Of a DNA stretch of 64,000 bases, positions 34,841 through 47,400 are shown in pieces. Origin of the DNA: Panagrolaimus kolymaensis. Its lineage: Eukaryota > Nematoda > Chromadorea > Rhabditida > Panagrolaimidae. Both the position numbers and the translations under genes were made by a program. The notes under the pieces are model-generated. The model had not been told where the DNA came from, ran no database searches, and saw nothing but the letters and a program-made list of their open reading frames with translations. The stretch's first letter is position 1, and the number at the start of each line of letters is the position of its first letter. The stretch is from assembly GCA_028622995.1 (NCBI GenBank), contig JAJQJQ010000004.1, positions 744,001-808,000 of the forward strand, given 5' to 3'.

Positions 34841-35325
34841 ATGGGTACAAATTATGTATTACGATTTTCTGGTGAAATTTCATTTGCTTTCCTATTTTTA
34901 ATTTTAACTTCATCTGCAACATCGACAGAAGCGGCTTTACCTGTTTGTGGAAAAGTTTTAGTTGCACGAATGTTTGATATTTGTCAAGCAACTGATTGTA
35001 ATACAGTAACGCCTATTACTGCAGAATCTTATGCACCTTTTGGTAAGCTTTGTTTTATAAAATTAACCCATTTTTAAAGATTACAACGTGACCATCAACA
35101 TACTTTGTTCTTCTAACAATTAGTGTATCTTTTAAAATTTTAGATTTGTTAACGGAGTGCTGTTTACAAGGATGTGAATCATCACGAATTGAGCAATATT
35201 GTTGCTTTGTTCCAGCAACAATAGATCATGGTTCACCCTTCCAACCACGAGTACCACTATCCAAACGTCAAACTCATCATAAAAAGACTCGCCTCAATTT
35301 CAATTCATACGATCTCGGATATTAG
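34841..35325 (+). CDS. Insulin-like peptide precursor
   Basis: Two exons, 34841-35042 and 35144-35325, joined in phase 1, about 127 residues. A hydrophobic leader (EISFAFLFLILTSSATSTEA) precedes a B-chain-like segment LPVCGKVLVARMFDICQATD, with Cys-Gly and the next Cys 12 positions later, as in insulin B chains. After only ~24 residues comes an A-chain-like segment DLLTECCLQGCESSRIEQYC, fitting CC-x3-C-x8-C exactly. Extra cysteines (ATDC, and a second C after the last A-chain Cys) suggest a fourth disulfide as in some nematode insulins. No dibasic site separates the B and A parts, so no cleaved C-peptide is expected. A ~40-residue C-terminal extension contains SKRQ. Secreted ligand for the DAF-2-type insulin receptor is the family role. 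A TATA-like ATATTTATAC lies at about 34759. Confidence 0.85.
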
Positions 35326-35735
35326 TTCATAATATTTTTATGTTTCGTTCAAAACAAATTTTTTTTTCCTTACTTCATCTTTGCTTTACTGATTCTTTTT
35401 TTGTACATATTTTCTCCTCTTAAAAAATGTTGGAAACCTTTGTCATTTTTAAAATTGACTCGAAACAAAATAAAAATTAACTCATATAAATGAGTGGTAA
35501 AAAAAATAAATCGCTTCACTTTTTACACGACAATGCAACCTTTCACACTTGATCAAATACAAAAGCTGAAAACACATAAATAATAAGAACCTTTCAAAAC
35601 CGACAGAATTTATTTCAATACAATTTATTTTATAAAACAGTAATACAAAGATCAGTAAATACAAGGTATGTGTTAAGTTTGAATAAATTGTGAAAATATC
35701 ATGAGATTCGCTAATGAAAACAAATGATAAATATT
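35326..35735. other. Convergent intergenic region
   Basis: About 410 bases between the ends of the insulin-like gene and the PI4K2 gene. AT-rich with polyadenylation-like AATAAA. The 87-codon minus frame here is unsupported. Confidence 0.45.
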
Positions 35736-37752
35736 TCAACAGCATCCACGATTTCTGTAATCAGCAGCTCGCTTTCGAAAGCATTGTGACCAATCATTTG
35801 TTGTTGGTTGTTTTCGATATTTTCTTGTTACCATAACTGGTCGACGTTTAACCCATTCTGCAGGAGATTCATTTGCTTCTAATCCTTCACGTAAATTATA
35901 TAGTTGACCACGAAATACTCGAATTTGACTATGACTTAGTAAACGATTTGTTGATTTATCATGTCGAAAGAGAGTCTAAAAATGAAATAAGTTTATAGTT
36001 TTGTTAAAAAGTTTAATCATACCTTCAAGTCATCACATAAATTATGAACGAATAGCGGCGTGAGAAGATTAAGAAGTTTCTCACGAAATTGAGGAAGAAG
36101 TGGTTGTTGTGCGAATGGAAGAGCAGCCCAAGCAAAAGGAAAAGTACGAAATCGTGAAGCACATTCAGGATGTTTAACAGGAAAAGCAAGACCATTATCA
36201 ATTGCAGCTAGTAATAATTCTTCACCAGGAACATGTCTAAAATGTTTAGTATTTTTAATAAGTTAAAAAAGAAAAACACGTGCTTACTTAATAAGCCAAT
36301 TATCGGTATGTCGATCAGTATTTCGAATTGCATAATCTAGTACACAAAGTTTTTGGAACAATAACAAAAAGGCATCACTTTCTTCAGAAGATAATGGATT
36401 GTTGCTCCATTCAGCTAGAACTTCAGTTGCACTACGATATCCATGAACAAAGAGTTGAAAGCTTCCTTCTTTTGGTTTCATGCCTTTGTTAAAGCAGCCA
36501 CGACCATAGAAAAATGTAGGAGACTCCAATTTTACAACACGAGTTTTAGGCACAACATTGAGCTAAAAACAAATAAAGATTTCATTTATAATGATTAATA
36601 CAAAGCTAAACTTACACCAAGACGATCATCAACAAGTGAAGCTCCAGTTTCAGATAGATATCCATTATTGGGAATTAAACAGTTTCTTCCAAAACAACAA
36701 AAACATAAAATTCTTTGAAAAAATTTTGGCCATTTCGGATTCAATTCTGCAAAAGGTTCTTCATCTTTGGGTTTGAAAACAGCAATAGGTGTTCCTTCCT
36801 TATCAAAAACAAAATATGATCCGGAACTTCCAGCAGGAATAAGTTTTGGAAAAGTCTTTTCTTTGATTGCTACAACCGCTTGATGTAAAATTTCATTAAA
36901 ATCTTGATCACGAATATTGGTGACCTAAAAACAAGAATTATAAGCATGTGTAAACAAACAAAATCTTTTATCAGCAAAAATAAAGAACATTTAGAGAAGT
37001 GGAATTAATCAAAAGTAAAGGAATTAGCGGTACAAAGTAACAAAGAAAAATATCAGTTAAGATTATGAGTGGTAGTAAATCTTCTACAGCATATCATCAA
37101 ACTATTTTACTTCCAACATACGTTGTAAAGTTAGAGTAAAATAATCTTTGACTTATCTATTAAAGCAATTAGAGTAAACGTCATATGTAAATCGATATTT
37201 TATTTTAAGCTAGCATTTACCTTCCATACTACTAGTGTCATGAATGATATTTAATTAGAGCTATGCTTATTACTATGATTATAGTTGTAATAATAAACAC
37301 TGTTTTCACGATTATAAGAAACGAAGAAAATTCTTCAATTATAAATCCAAAAATAAAACTTACAGCATGCCGAGTTGAAGTTGCGATGAATTTGCTCTTT
37401 TTTCTTCGTAATGTACGTTCGGATAATTGTTCAGAAGTATCAATAGACTAAAAATTGCATTGAAATTACTAAATAATAAGAAAGGATATAAAAAACTACT
37501 TACATCCGAGACATTTACAGATAATGAACGTGAAATTTTGCGACTTTGTTCAGCAGCTTTGGCACTTTGTTCAGCAGCTTTGACACTTTTTCGTTCTTCA
37601 TTTGATTCATTGTTATCAGTTTTGCGTCCATTTTTTGGATGTTCTTCAGCGACATTTTCAATTTTTACAAGATCGAATGCATTGTTGTTGTTTTGAGCAG
37701 GTTCATTTTCATGTGAAACTTCCAAACGTTCATTTGCAATCACGTCGGCCAT
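35736..37752 (-). CDS. PI4K2: Phosphatidylinositol 4-kinase type II
   Basis: Six exons on the minus strand: 37752-37504, 37447-37364, 36924-36616, 36562-36288, 36236-36023 and 35975-35736, in frame, about 456 residues. The N-terminus (~110 residues) is low-complexity. The catalytic part shows PAGSSGSYFVFD (nucleotide loop), IAVFKPKDEEPF (ATP lysine), RILCFCCFGRNC (the cysteine-rich palmitoylation motif of type II kinases), YAIRNTDRHTDNWLIK (catalytic loop), LAAIDNGLAFPVKHP (metal-binding D). It makes PI4P on Golgi and endosomal membranes. The ATG at 37752 follows a non-ATG in-frame extension. Fragments of exons 1 and 4 are copied in the chimeric locus at 38.5-38.8 kb. Confidence 0.92.
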
Positions 37753-38111
37753 TTCGTGCAGCTGTGCCACGGTCTGCTTTCACTGAAAATAAAAGAAAAA
37801 AATTAAAAGAGATGAAAGATAAAACATGCTTCATATAAATTTACATACATTGTCAAATGAATTTCAAAGGTCTCAACAATATGAAAGCGAGGCTTCAGTA
37901 AATATTTAGTTGCTAAAGTTAAATTTAGCAAAAAAATGCGTTGAAAGACAAATGAAAAGATTTCGTCGAATAAAAAAATTGAAAGGAAAACTTTTTAGGT
38001 ACCTAAAAATCATTTTTATTCGTGTTGAGATTATCGAAACGGTGTAACTCTTTTTTTACTTCAAAAATCGTTGATTCATTCAAAGTTAAAAAGCTTGCTC
38101 ACTTTTTTAGA
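37753..38111. other. Divergent intergenic region
   Basis: About 360 bases between the PI4K2 start and the chimeric gene start; presumably holds both promoters. Nothing specific recognised. Confidence 0.45.
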
Positions 38112-38624
38112 ATGTTTCGTATAACTTTATGTCGATATTCTCAAATTGCAACAACATCTTCAAGATCTTTTCCAGCTTCTGTTAAATCAAGTTATGGAAA
38201 AAGGAAGCAACATGATCAAGTAAGATTTTTATGATGTTTGTAATTTATTTGGGTCTTCGTGAAAAGCAAATACTTTCTTTTTGCATAATAACTTTTTATT
38301 TATTTTCAGTTTGGTTTATTAAGCTATGGTATGGCTCCACAAATTGAAAAATTTGAAGACAAACAACTTCATGGTGATCGATGGTTCAAAAGAGAGAAAG
38401 TCGTGAAGCAAGAACTTAGAAATTTTGATTTCGATAAAAAATCGCAACCAAGGTTAAAAGTGATCACAATACCTGCAACACTTAGCAAGAAAAAACTGCA
38501 AAAATTAGAAAAACAATTAAGCCCTTTACCTCAAAGAAAGGGATCCAAAGCTCGTAACAGTGATAATGAATCAAATAAAGAACGAAAAAGTATCAAATTT
38601 GCTGATCGAAGTCATGGAATTTGA
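38112..38624 (+). CDS. Chimeric short protein: DEAD-box N-terminus plus PI4K2-derived end
   Basis: Two exons, 38112-38219 and 38310-38624, phase 0, 140 residues. Residues 1-~105 parallel the N-terminus of the DEAD-box gene 0.9 kb downstream ([12 protein letters not shown] shared start, QFGLLSYGMAPQIEKFE versus [17 protein letters not shown], same exon 1-2 junction). The last ~25 residues (NSDNESNKERKSI) match PI4K2 exon 1 (DNNESNEERKSV). The start looks like a mitochondrial presequence. No helicase motif is present. It may be transcribed from the copied promoter but is likely non-functional or newly formed. Confidence 0.6.
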
Positions 38625-38790
38625 AGACCAAAAGAAGGAAGCTTTCAACTCTTTGTTCATGGATACTGCGATGTTACTGAAGATTTAAATGGATGAAACA
38701 AGGATGACAATGAATTATCTTCTGAAGAAAATGATGCCTTTTTGTTATTTTATAAAATATTTTACAATATGTTGTCATGTTAAAATAAAT
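38625..38790 (+). pseudogene. PI4K2 exon 4 fragment
   Basis: Directly after the chimeric stop, about 38627-38770 matches the PI4K2 coding strand from 36490 down to about 36370: PKEGSFQLFVHGY, then diverged sequence with a TGA, then ELSSEENDAFLLF. The copy is in the sense orientation relative to the chimeric gene, has several indels and stop codons, and lacks catalytic motifs. A decayed fragment of PI4K2. Confidence 0.75.
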
Positions 38791-38978
38791 TTTATAATTA
38801 TTAGTTCTTCAATGATTGTCTTTTCATACTTTTCATTAAATTAAAAGAGCAAAAGGATTTCTTTCCGCACATACATATTGTTACCCCAACTCACTAGCTT
38901 GTGAAATAATTGCTTCCTTTTGCTTTATATTTTGTGGTTTTTTATCTTGAAATTTTATTTACTTTTTAATCTTTATAA

Positions 38979-41034
38979 ATGTTTCGTATAACCTTATGTA
39001 GATATTCCCAAATCACATCATCTTCGAGATCTTTCCTTGTTGTTAAACAAAAATCATCAAACTTTCGAAGAAGGAACCACCAAGATCAAGTAGGATTTTT
39101 TGTTAGTTTATGTTTAACTTATAATTTATTATTATTTTAGTTTGGTTTATTAGGTCTTGGTTTAGCTCCACAAACAGAAAGGTTTGAACGTGAGAACCTC
39201 CATGATAGATTTTTCAAACATGAGAAAGTTGTTAAAAGTGAACAGGCGCAATTTGAAACGAGTGTTCCTCGTCGACAGCTTAAAGCAATAACTTTACCTT
39301 CAACGATAAGTAAAGAAAGGAGGTTGAAATTAGAGAATAAAGAATATGAGTTACAAACTTATAAAAAGAAATATGGAATTGATCAAAAAGATGCTTCATT
39401 AATCATTGGTAAACAAATTTTAACCATGTTAGTACTTTGTTTATATATATATTTTTTTAGAATGTAAACGATCAGAATATAATCATTATGAAGGTCAAAG
39501 ATATCCATCAAAAGATTTTCCATTGGTTTCTGAAAATTGGTTAAAACCAAAATATAAAGATGATTGGTTTGCTATTAAACGAACTCAAAAACTTCCATCA
39601 GCGATAACAGATCCAGAAGGGCGAGAATGGGAAATATTTGCAAATATTCTTGATGCTGGAATTATTAAAAATATCAAACACAAGCTAAGATTTTCACATC
39701 CAACCAAGATTCAATTTTCAACTATGGAAGATTGGCAACTTCCAATGCATTTATTTATTGCAGGTGAAACAGGTTCAGGCAAAACTATTGCTTTTGGTGC
39801 TCCAATTTTGAGTGAACTTTTAAAACAAAAGCAAAGAGGTGAAAGTCCTAAAGGTATGTAAAGGCGTTCGTTAAAATTTAGTAGCTTCTTTATATTAAAC
39901 TTATCTCATTTTAGTTATTATTCTTACCGTGAGCTCTTTCCTTCGAAATCAAACAACAAAAATGCTTCGAGATTTGGTAATAGATTTTAAAAATCCTCCA
40001 ATTATTTTGGAAGGTATGAAACATTCAAATCTTGAATCAATGGATGATTTTGATGTTCTTGTTGCAACACCAAGTCGAGCTTCATCTTTATTAAAAAAAT
40101 TACCCCAACCTTTGCAAATTTCAAATGTAGTTTTTGATGAAGCTGATATGATTTTGGATGATAGCTTTGTTGATGATATGACTGAATTCCTTTCAATTGT
40201 TTCATTGCGTAATTCAATTCTTGATCCAAAATCAAATGAAGGAGCTAGAGCAATTTTTTGTTCCGCGACTTGTCCAAATGAATTACAAGATTTAGTTGAA
40301 GGTATCGTAGATGCGTCATCGTTAGCTTATATTAGATCTAATCGACTCCATCGATTATTGCCGAATATTGAACAAAAATTCATACGAATAATTCATCCAA
40401 AAAGAATGGAAAAATTAAGAGAGGTTATTGAAAAAGAATTACAAACAAATGATGGACGAATTTTAATTTTTTGCAAGGTAAATTTTATAAATTAATTTTG
40501 TGGATTTTGATAGTTATATCTTTAATGAGTAATTTTTTAAGGATATTAAAAGAGTGCAGTATGTTTCCGAACAATTAAAAGAATCAGGAGTTGAATGTTT
40601 TATTATTGCGAAAGGAAAACATAAAGGAGGTTCAATTCCATCTGATGTAAGAGTTCTTATTGCTACAGATGCAGGAAGTCGTGGACTTGATTTGCCATTA
40701 GTGACTCACGTGGTAAATCATGATTTTCCTCGACACATGGTTGATTATGTTCATCGCATTGGCAGAGTTGGACGTTGTAATGCATCTAAGCGTAAAAATT
40801 ATGTTACATCTTTCGTTCGTTCTGACCTTCAAATATCTATGGTCAAAGAAATTGAAGCAAGTTTTTTCTTCTTTTTTTACTTTTCCTTTTCTAAGGTTGA
40901 GACTTTTTTTTCAGCGTTGTGCTCGATTAAACCAGCCTCTAAAAAATATTGAAACTGATGTAGCTGGAATGATAAAAGCTCATTTTGAAAAAAGAAAGAA
41001 TCAAGAAACTCACCCCGATAAAGATGCAGAATAA
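38979..41034 (+). CDS. DEAD-box RNA helicase, DDX28-like, probably mitochondrial
   Basis: Six exons: 38979-39089, 39141-39408, 39461-39853, 39915-40477, 40542-40856 and 40915-41034, about 589 residues. The N-terminus ([20 protein letters not shown]) is Arg/Ser-rich without acids, like a mitochondrial presequence. Motifs: PTKIQFS (Q), GETGSGKT (I), VATPSR (Ib), [10 protein letters not shown] (II), FCSATCP (III), ILIFCK (IV), [12 protein letters not shown] (V), HRIGRVGR (VI). DDX28-type helicases assist mitochondrial large-subunit assembly; that role is inferred from overall type and the presequence. Motif Ia is weak (VIILTVSS, no PTREL). The last intron needs a GC donor (GAA|GCAAGT) to reach [11 protein letters not shown]...; a GT donor five bases later gives a short alternative end. 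Its 5' part was duplicated at 38112. Confidence 0.85.
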
Positions 41035-44000
41035 TTAAATTTTAATAAGCTTAAATTTAGTTTTTAGTTAGTCTTCTAGGAAATATATTGTTGAAATTTG
41101 TTGAGTTTTTTTTTCAGCTTTAAATAAATTTGTTTATTTACCTCATATAATTTTTATACTATCCCGGTAGCGAAGTGATTTGAAAATTTGTGATCGAAGA
41201 AAGTTTTTAAGTGGATTGACTAGCACATTGTAGTCAAAGCTTGCTTTCGATAATAATAAAAAAAATAGGCTATTACCATTTCCTTCCCGTAAAGCGATCT
41301 CTTACGCAAACATTATCAAATAAAAATTATTTTTTCTTAGTTTATTTCTTTGCAATTTTCTACTACCTTTTTTATTGCTATTGCCTGTCGGTAAAGTTTT
41401 TTAAACTCAAATGAATCTGGAATTTAGAATAAAGGTGGTTATCGTATCTAATTTTAATTTTTTGTTTTTTCGATTTTTTTCCATCATATTTTTCTTTATT
41501 AAAACCTTTTTTTGCCGAAATAAGCAATGAGACTAAAAGCTTCTAATTTCTTATGGAACATCCTGTCTACGGAAGTCACGCTATTGTTACCTTATATTTT
41601 TTTTCTTAGAAAAATCTAAAGGAACCAAAGCTTGCTATTATTTCAAAATAAGAGATTGAGATTTTTGTGCTAAAGTTATACATACATAAGCCCACTTAAC
41701 GAAGAAAAAAGGTTAAGCTTTTCGTTGTGTTTAAACTCTTAAAATATCTTTGACGACGGAAGCAGCAAATTATTGACCTTCCACCATCCATTTTTTCTTG
41801 AGAAACACACAAACACATTTATTTTGCGTTCTTTTAAAAAATTCCAAAATGAAAAATAAATAGAAAAATTTTTGGTCGAAATACTTTACTTTTTGTTTTT
41901 GCTCTTCTTTCTTTTTCATTTTAAACATTCAGAAACTTTTCTGGTATATTTACCAAAAGTCAAATGATAAGCCTGCGTAAATGCAAGAATTTCATATCTA
42001 CGTTGTATGTATGTATATATTATCGTAGTTTGACCTCATATATTTTTTTGATGGTTATAAATTCTTTCCTTTCTTTTTTTTGCGGTCATCAGAAGAAAGA
42101 AAAAAAATGTGAGGAAAAAGTGAATGGAATTTTTATGCATATTTTTTTTTTATGGCAACGCTGCTTGACCTCGAAATTGGGAATGGATTGCTCGCCTTTT
42201 TTGCCTGCCTACCTTCTGTGTAAATAAGCGAGTGAGCGAAAATATGGGTGAAAGGGAAAACCCAACGATTGATGATGGAGCTGGCTGGCTGGCCACTACC
42301 ATAAAAAAGGTGGTTGACCACTAATAAATGCATGCCGCCGCGCCACCGCCGCAGATGAACGATATTTCATTTGAATATTTCCTTTCTCCCATTCTTTCAT
42401 TGATTTTTTTGTTGTTGTTGAAACCGCTGTGACTGTTGCTGCAATCTGGTCCTCGATTTTTCTTTCAAAATAAAAAACACGGTTACTTTGAGGAAAAAAG
42501 TGAGTCACTTTGATTGAATAACTCTATTTTTTTCAAAAGAATTTCAAATAATTTTTTTGATCCATGTGTTTTTGCTTTACGTTTTTCTCTCTCTTGCTTT
42601 CTTTGATTTTTCTTTGTCTCGAGCAAAAAAAAATATGCATAAAAATATCATCCATCGCTTGCTTTCTTTTGCTTTGCTTTGAAGGTCACTTACACCCTCA
42701 TATTTTTTTTTGTCTTTCTTCCTGTCCTTTTTTGAATGCCTTTAAATGAATCAAAATGCTAATGGTTGCCTCCTCCACCTCCATTTTTATAAAATATGAA
42801 TCACGAGCTTGTATTCAGACTTATATGTTGAGAAAGATTGAAGCTTTCAAATGCTTACTTTGATATTTTTCATTGGGACAATAGCAATGTGACGCCATTG
42901 TTATTTGTCAAAAAAAGGAAAGAATTTTGATATAATTTTAATGTTTTTTGATTAAATTATTTTCAATTCTAGAAATTGTATTTATAAACCATTTATTTTT
43001 CTTTAACGCCTCCAAATGAAATTGCCTTTTTCAATTTTCCGAAAACAAATCTTTAAACTTATTGCTTAATTCAAGAGTTAATGAAAAAAATGTAAAAAAA
43101 ACGTTAGAATTTAAAAAGATTAGCGCAATCATTAAATTTTAACTCGGCAAGGGTTTGCCTGCCTTTAAACCTCATACTTTTATGATATTCTTATGATGTA
43201 TTCGTTATATCATAAAAAAAAGAAAAACGGAAGATAAACCCAAAAAAAATTCTCGAATAACTTGAAAGAATGGGAGAGGATAAGAAATCGACGATTTTAT
43301 TTTTGTCGTCTTTCATCTGTTCGATTCAATTCAGTTCGAGGGTAGAGAAAAAGTGCGCAAGAAGAAAGTGAAGAGCGACCGATAAAAAACCACGGCCGTG
43401 ACGCGGCAATCACAGGCAGAAATAGAAAAAAAAGGAAAATTTCTTTAACTTGCGGATTGCGGGTGTTGTTTGTCGGTGGTGGTGGTTGTTGATGATTGCG
43501 AAGAAGAAGCAAGTGAAGGGGTTGCGCGAGCAACAACCACAAAAATGTTGTTACTTTTTTTCCTTGCCTCCGCGGTGGAATGTCAAACACGTTTGTTAGA
43601 TAAAAGTTAGGAAGTGGAAAGAAAGAAAGAAAAAAAAACAAGAAGAAAAACTTTTTTTAAAAATCGAAATAAATGAATAATAGAACCGATTTGAAAACTA
43701 TCAGTTTCTACGTACTTTTCAAGTTTTAATCTTTTGATTGTTTACAGTTTTTACAAATTGCTTTGAAAAAATAATTAATTTCAAAATTATACTGAATCAT
43801 TATTTTTGAGAAATAGAAAAAAAATGACGTGAAACTTATTATCATGAAACGCTCCATCTTCAGAATGGATGGTGGAAGGAAAAAGTTCATTCATTTTTAA
43901 CATTTTTTTGTTGTGGTTTTGGTTTTTTATCGATCATGTATGTTTCCGCGCACCCATCTTTTTTGATTTCTGACTCAATAAATTTGAAACTTTTTTTCGT

Positions 44001-44442
44001 ATTTCAAAGTTTGTTTATCTTATTTATTTTCATAAAGCCGTTGATAACTTTTTTCCCTCTCTAATTTTTGCGTCGTCTCAAACGTGTATGTATTTTTTTT
44101 CCGGTGTTGTTGGTTGTTGTTGAATCATTCCAATTTTTTTTCTTGCTTTCCCAACAACGATTATTATACATTTCAATTCATCACATTCCAGAAATCATTG
44201 TTTCCTTTATTTTTTTCAATACGAAATGTAAAAAAGGGCATTCAATTGTTTAATTTTTGCTGCTGCTGCTGCTTAGTGTCCTTCTGTTTAACTTCTTTCC
44301 TATTTTCCTCATATTACTTGCTGCTATTGGCATCATCGATCGAAATTTATTTTAACACTTGTGCTTTACTTTAATATAACTACAAATCTTAATCACAAAG
44401 AGAAATGATCCAATAATTAAATAAATAATTTAATCAAAAATC
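41035..44442. other. Long intergenic stretch, no gene seen
   Basis: About 3.4 kb upstream of the FERM-PTP gene. Mostly AT-rich with poly-T runs. Two local GC-rich patches stand out: GAGCTGGCTGGCTGGCC at ~42279-42295 with GCCGCCGCGCCACCGCCGCAG at ~42334-42354, and ACGGCCGTGACGCGGC at ~43392. Short overlapping frames on both strands lack support. Probably holds the long promoter region of the next gene. Confidence 0.4.
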
Positions 44443-47400
44443 ATGCGAATATTTTGGGGAAAGCGTAGTGGCCGATATGATTTAAGTCAAGATGTTTTTG
44501 TTTTATCTATTAATGTCGGCGAACATTCTCTCATTCAATGTACATTAAATTCTGAATCAACTTCAAGAGATTGTCTTGAATATTTGAGGCATAAAATTGA
44601 TTTAAGACAACGAGAACTTTTTGGTCTTAAATATCAAATATTAAGCAACAATGATCCAGATAATCGAATTTGGAGATTTATTGAACCTGATAAACCCATT
44701 AAAAAGCAATTAGATAAATTATCATGTAAACCTCGACAAGTTCAACTTTCAATACTCTTTTATACACCAAATGTTTATGCTTTAATTGATTCGGTTGCAA
44801 GGTAAATTATTTTTTCAAATTTCTTTTTTTCTCTCTCGATAGTGACTGAGAAGTCGATGTTCATTAAATTAGTTAATTTTTAAATTTAAAAAATAATTTG
44901 TTTTTTGTTTTGAAAATGCCACGTAAACGCGGAAGAAATTAAATGAAATTGATGAGTCTCTAATATTGGAAAAGTACATTTTAAGACCGACGATCAAATT
45001 ACTGTAAAATGAATAATAAGAAAATGATTAGAAAAAAACTAATTTTAGGCTAATAATAGTTAGCATCTTTCTTCTGAATAAAAAAAGGTGTCTAAGAATT
45101 TATTTAGTGAAGTAAAGATGCTTCTTAGAAAAAATATTACCTAAATTTCATAAAAGTCAAAATTAAAGAATATTTTGTTATAAATAAAGGAACTCCTTAG
45201 CTTAAACTATGACTTTTTAGATCGTTGTTTTACACTTTACTTAAACACGATGTTATCGCTGGTAAATATACAATGGAAGTTGATAAATATATTAATTTAG
45301 CTGCATTAAGTCTTCAAGTGGATTTTGGCGATTATGAGCCAACTTTGCATTCACTTGATCTTCTTCGATCTTTACAACTTTTACCTCCCGTTTGTTTACA
45401 TCCATCGTGTGAATAGCTTTTAACCGCATTTTTTTTTAGCAATTAAGCCGATCCGTTCAATTTCTTGATGATTTTTTACTTAGAATTTTAACAGCTTATG
45501 AACGCCATAGTGGAAAGGATCCAACTTTGGCAGCGGTTCAATACATTCAAGAGGTGATGAAAACAGAATCATACGGTGAAGAACTATTTAATGCTAAAGA
45601 TGATGAAAGTGCTGAAGTTAGAATTGGGTATCGACTTGAAGTAATTATAGTTAAACGATCCCATGGAACTCCATTGCTTTTTCCATTTAAAGAAATTAAA
45701 AGTATTTCCGCATCCAAACGAACATTAACTTTAAAATGTAATGATGGAACTTCGACGATTTTTACTTTGGAAGATATTGAATTGACGAGAAATGTGTGTC
45801 AATTGCTAAATTGGCAATGGAAAATTGAAATGACTGATGCTGAAATGCATCGATCAATTCCACAAAATTTAAAAAATTTACAAGGAAGTGTCAAACCTTT
45901 TAATGCCCCACAAAATGCTAACGGATTATTGAGATTGAATAGCCTCGAAGTGAGTTTTTGGAAGTTGAAATTTGTGAAGTTTGTTATTTAAATTTTTTTT
46001 AGCCAACATCCACTCGAACAACAAATAGCTTTGATCAAGGTGCTTCGGGCTCTGTTTGTTCTCAATGTCCACCATGTTCAACTTCATCCCTCCTTCTCAC
46101 AGGTGTTGGACGAGCTTCAAGTTTCATTCATGGTGGTGGCGGTGGCTCTCATAATGGTTCACAATATCTTCAACAAAAATTCCAAGTTTCTCGTGGTAGA
46201 GCTTCGACGTCGGATGGTGCTCCATGTCTTGCATTTACAACAACTGCAATTATGCCTCCATCCGTTTCAACTCCATCCATTCCACATCATTTCATTTCAA
46301 ATGGAGCTATTTCACCTGCAATTCGAATTGATCAAAATTCTGTGCCACCTGCAGCTCTGCCATTGCCATTTGATGCTCGAGATGCAGAACATAAAATTCT
46401 TCGACAACTTTTAGCTGAAAAAAGAGCACGCAAAATTGGCTCAAGTCCGGAAATAAATAACATTACATCTAATGTTCGATACACTTCCAATAATGCTAAT
46501 CTCAACCGATTACCTGTGAGCGCAGTGGGTCGTCGATTGAATGGAAAATTCCATGCTCATGAAACCCTTTCGGCTTCTCTATCAACTCCAGATTTATTCT
46601 TAAAATGTCATTCAACACCAAATTTAATTATTCAAAATAATTCTGTCGGTGTATTTTCACAAGGTCGAGTCATTTCTTCATCCGTTCAACGACCTGTAGG
46701 ACAACAAATAACTTATCCAGTTCCCCAACAAGCCATGCATTCATCGTCAAGACATGTTTCAACTGCATCGGGTATTCAAATCACTGGAATTCATGCAAGT
46801 GAACCGCCAAAATCATTACCACCACCGCCATTAGAAAATTTGCAAACTATTCTTGCAACCCTTCGACCTCCACTTGATTCACCACAAGGTTCATTAAGTG
46901 ATGCAAGAACTCGATCCATTGATGAGGTAAGAAAAAGCTTCAATAATTTATTTAATTTTGGTTTTTGCTAGAAAACCAAGATTATTAAAAGGTAGCTTAA
47001 TTCAAACCTTTATTCTAAATTTTTTTCCAAGTATCATTGAATTCTAATATTTTGTTTTATTCATCATATCAAAAATCTCTTTTTTCTACAAGAGCCTTTT
47101 GAATCCATAACCTTTAGTATGCGATTATCTAACTGCGAGAAAACACGCAGATGCTTCTATCAAATCGAGACTTTTTTTCTTTCTTTCATTACTTTGGCTA
47201 CTTTCATTGGATTTAATTAAAACAAAGCGAATTAATTCTTTTAGAATTTTCCAAATTTTTTCGGCGGCTTTATTTACATTTTAAATTTTTTTTTATCATA
47301 GCGCAAAAAATTTGTTGGGTTGGTTACCTCCTTTTGGAAACCACCTTTGCTGCTGCACCCGTATTGTGTTTCAAAAGAATTCCATCTCTTTTTCCCATAT

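Noticed and set aside
40857..40960. Short alternative C-terminus of the DEAD-box protein (ending [11 protein letters not shown])
   Set aside because: Possible with a GT donor, but the longer GC-donor reading gives a more protein-like end; kept only as an alternative.
42133..42508. Overlapping minus-strand frames of 66 and 70 codons in a GC-rich patch
   Set aside because: Arise from the local GC-rich sequence, have no exon partners, and overlap frames on the other strand. Regulatory sequence seems likelier.
43297..43641. 114-codon minus-strand frame upstream of the FERM-PTP gene
   Set aside because: Composition follows local GA/CT-rich repeats; no homology or splice sites in phase.
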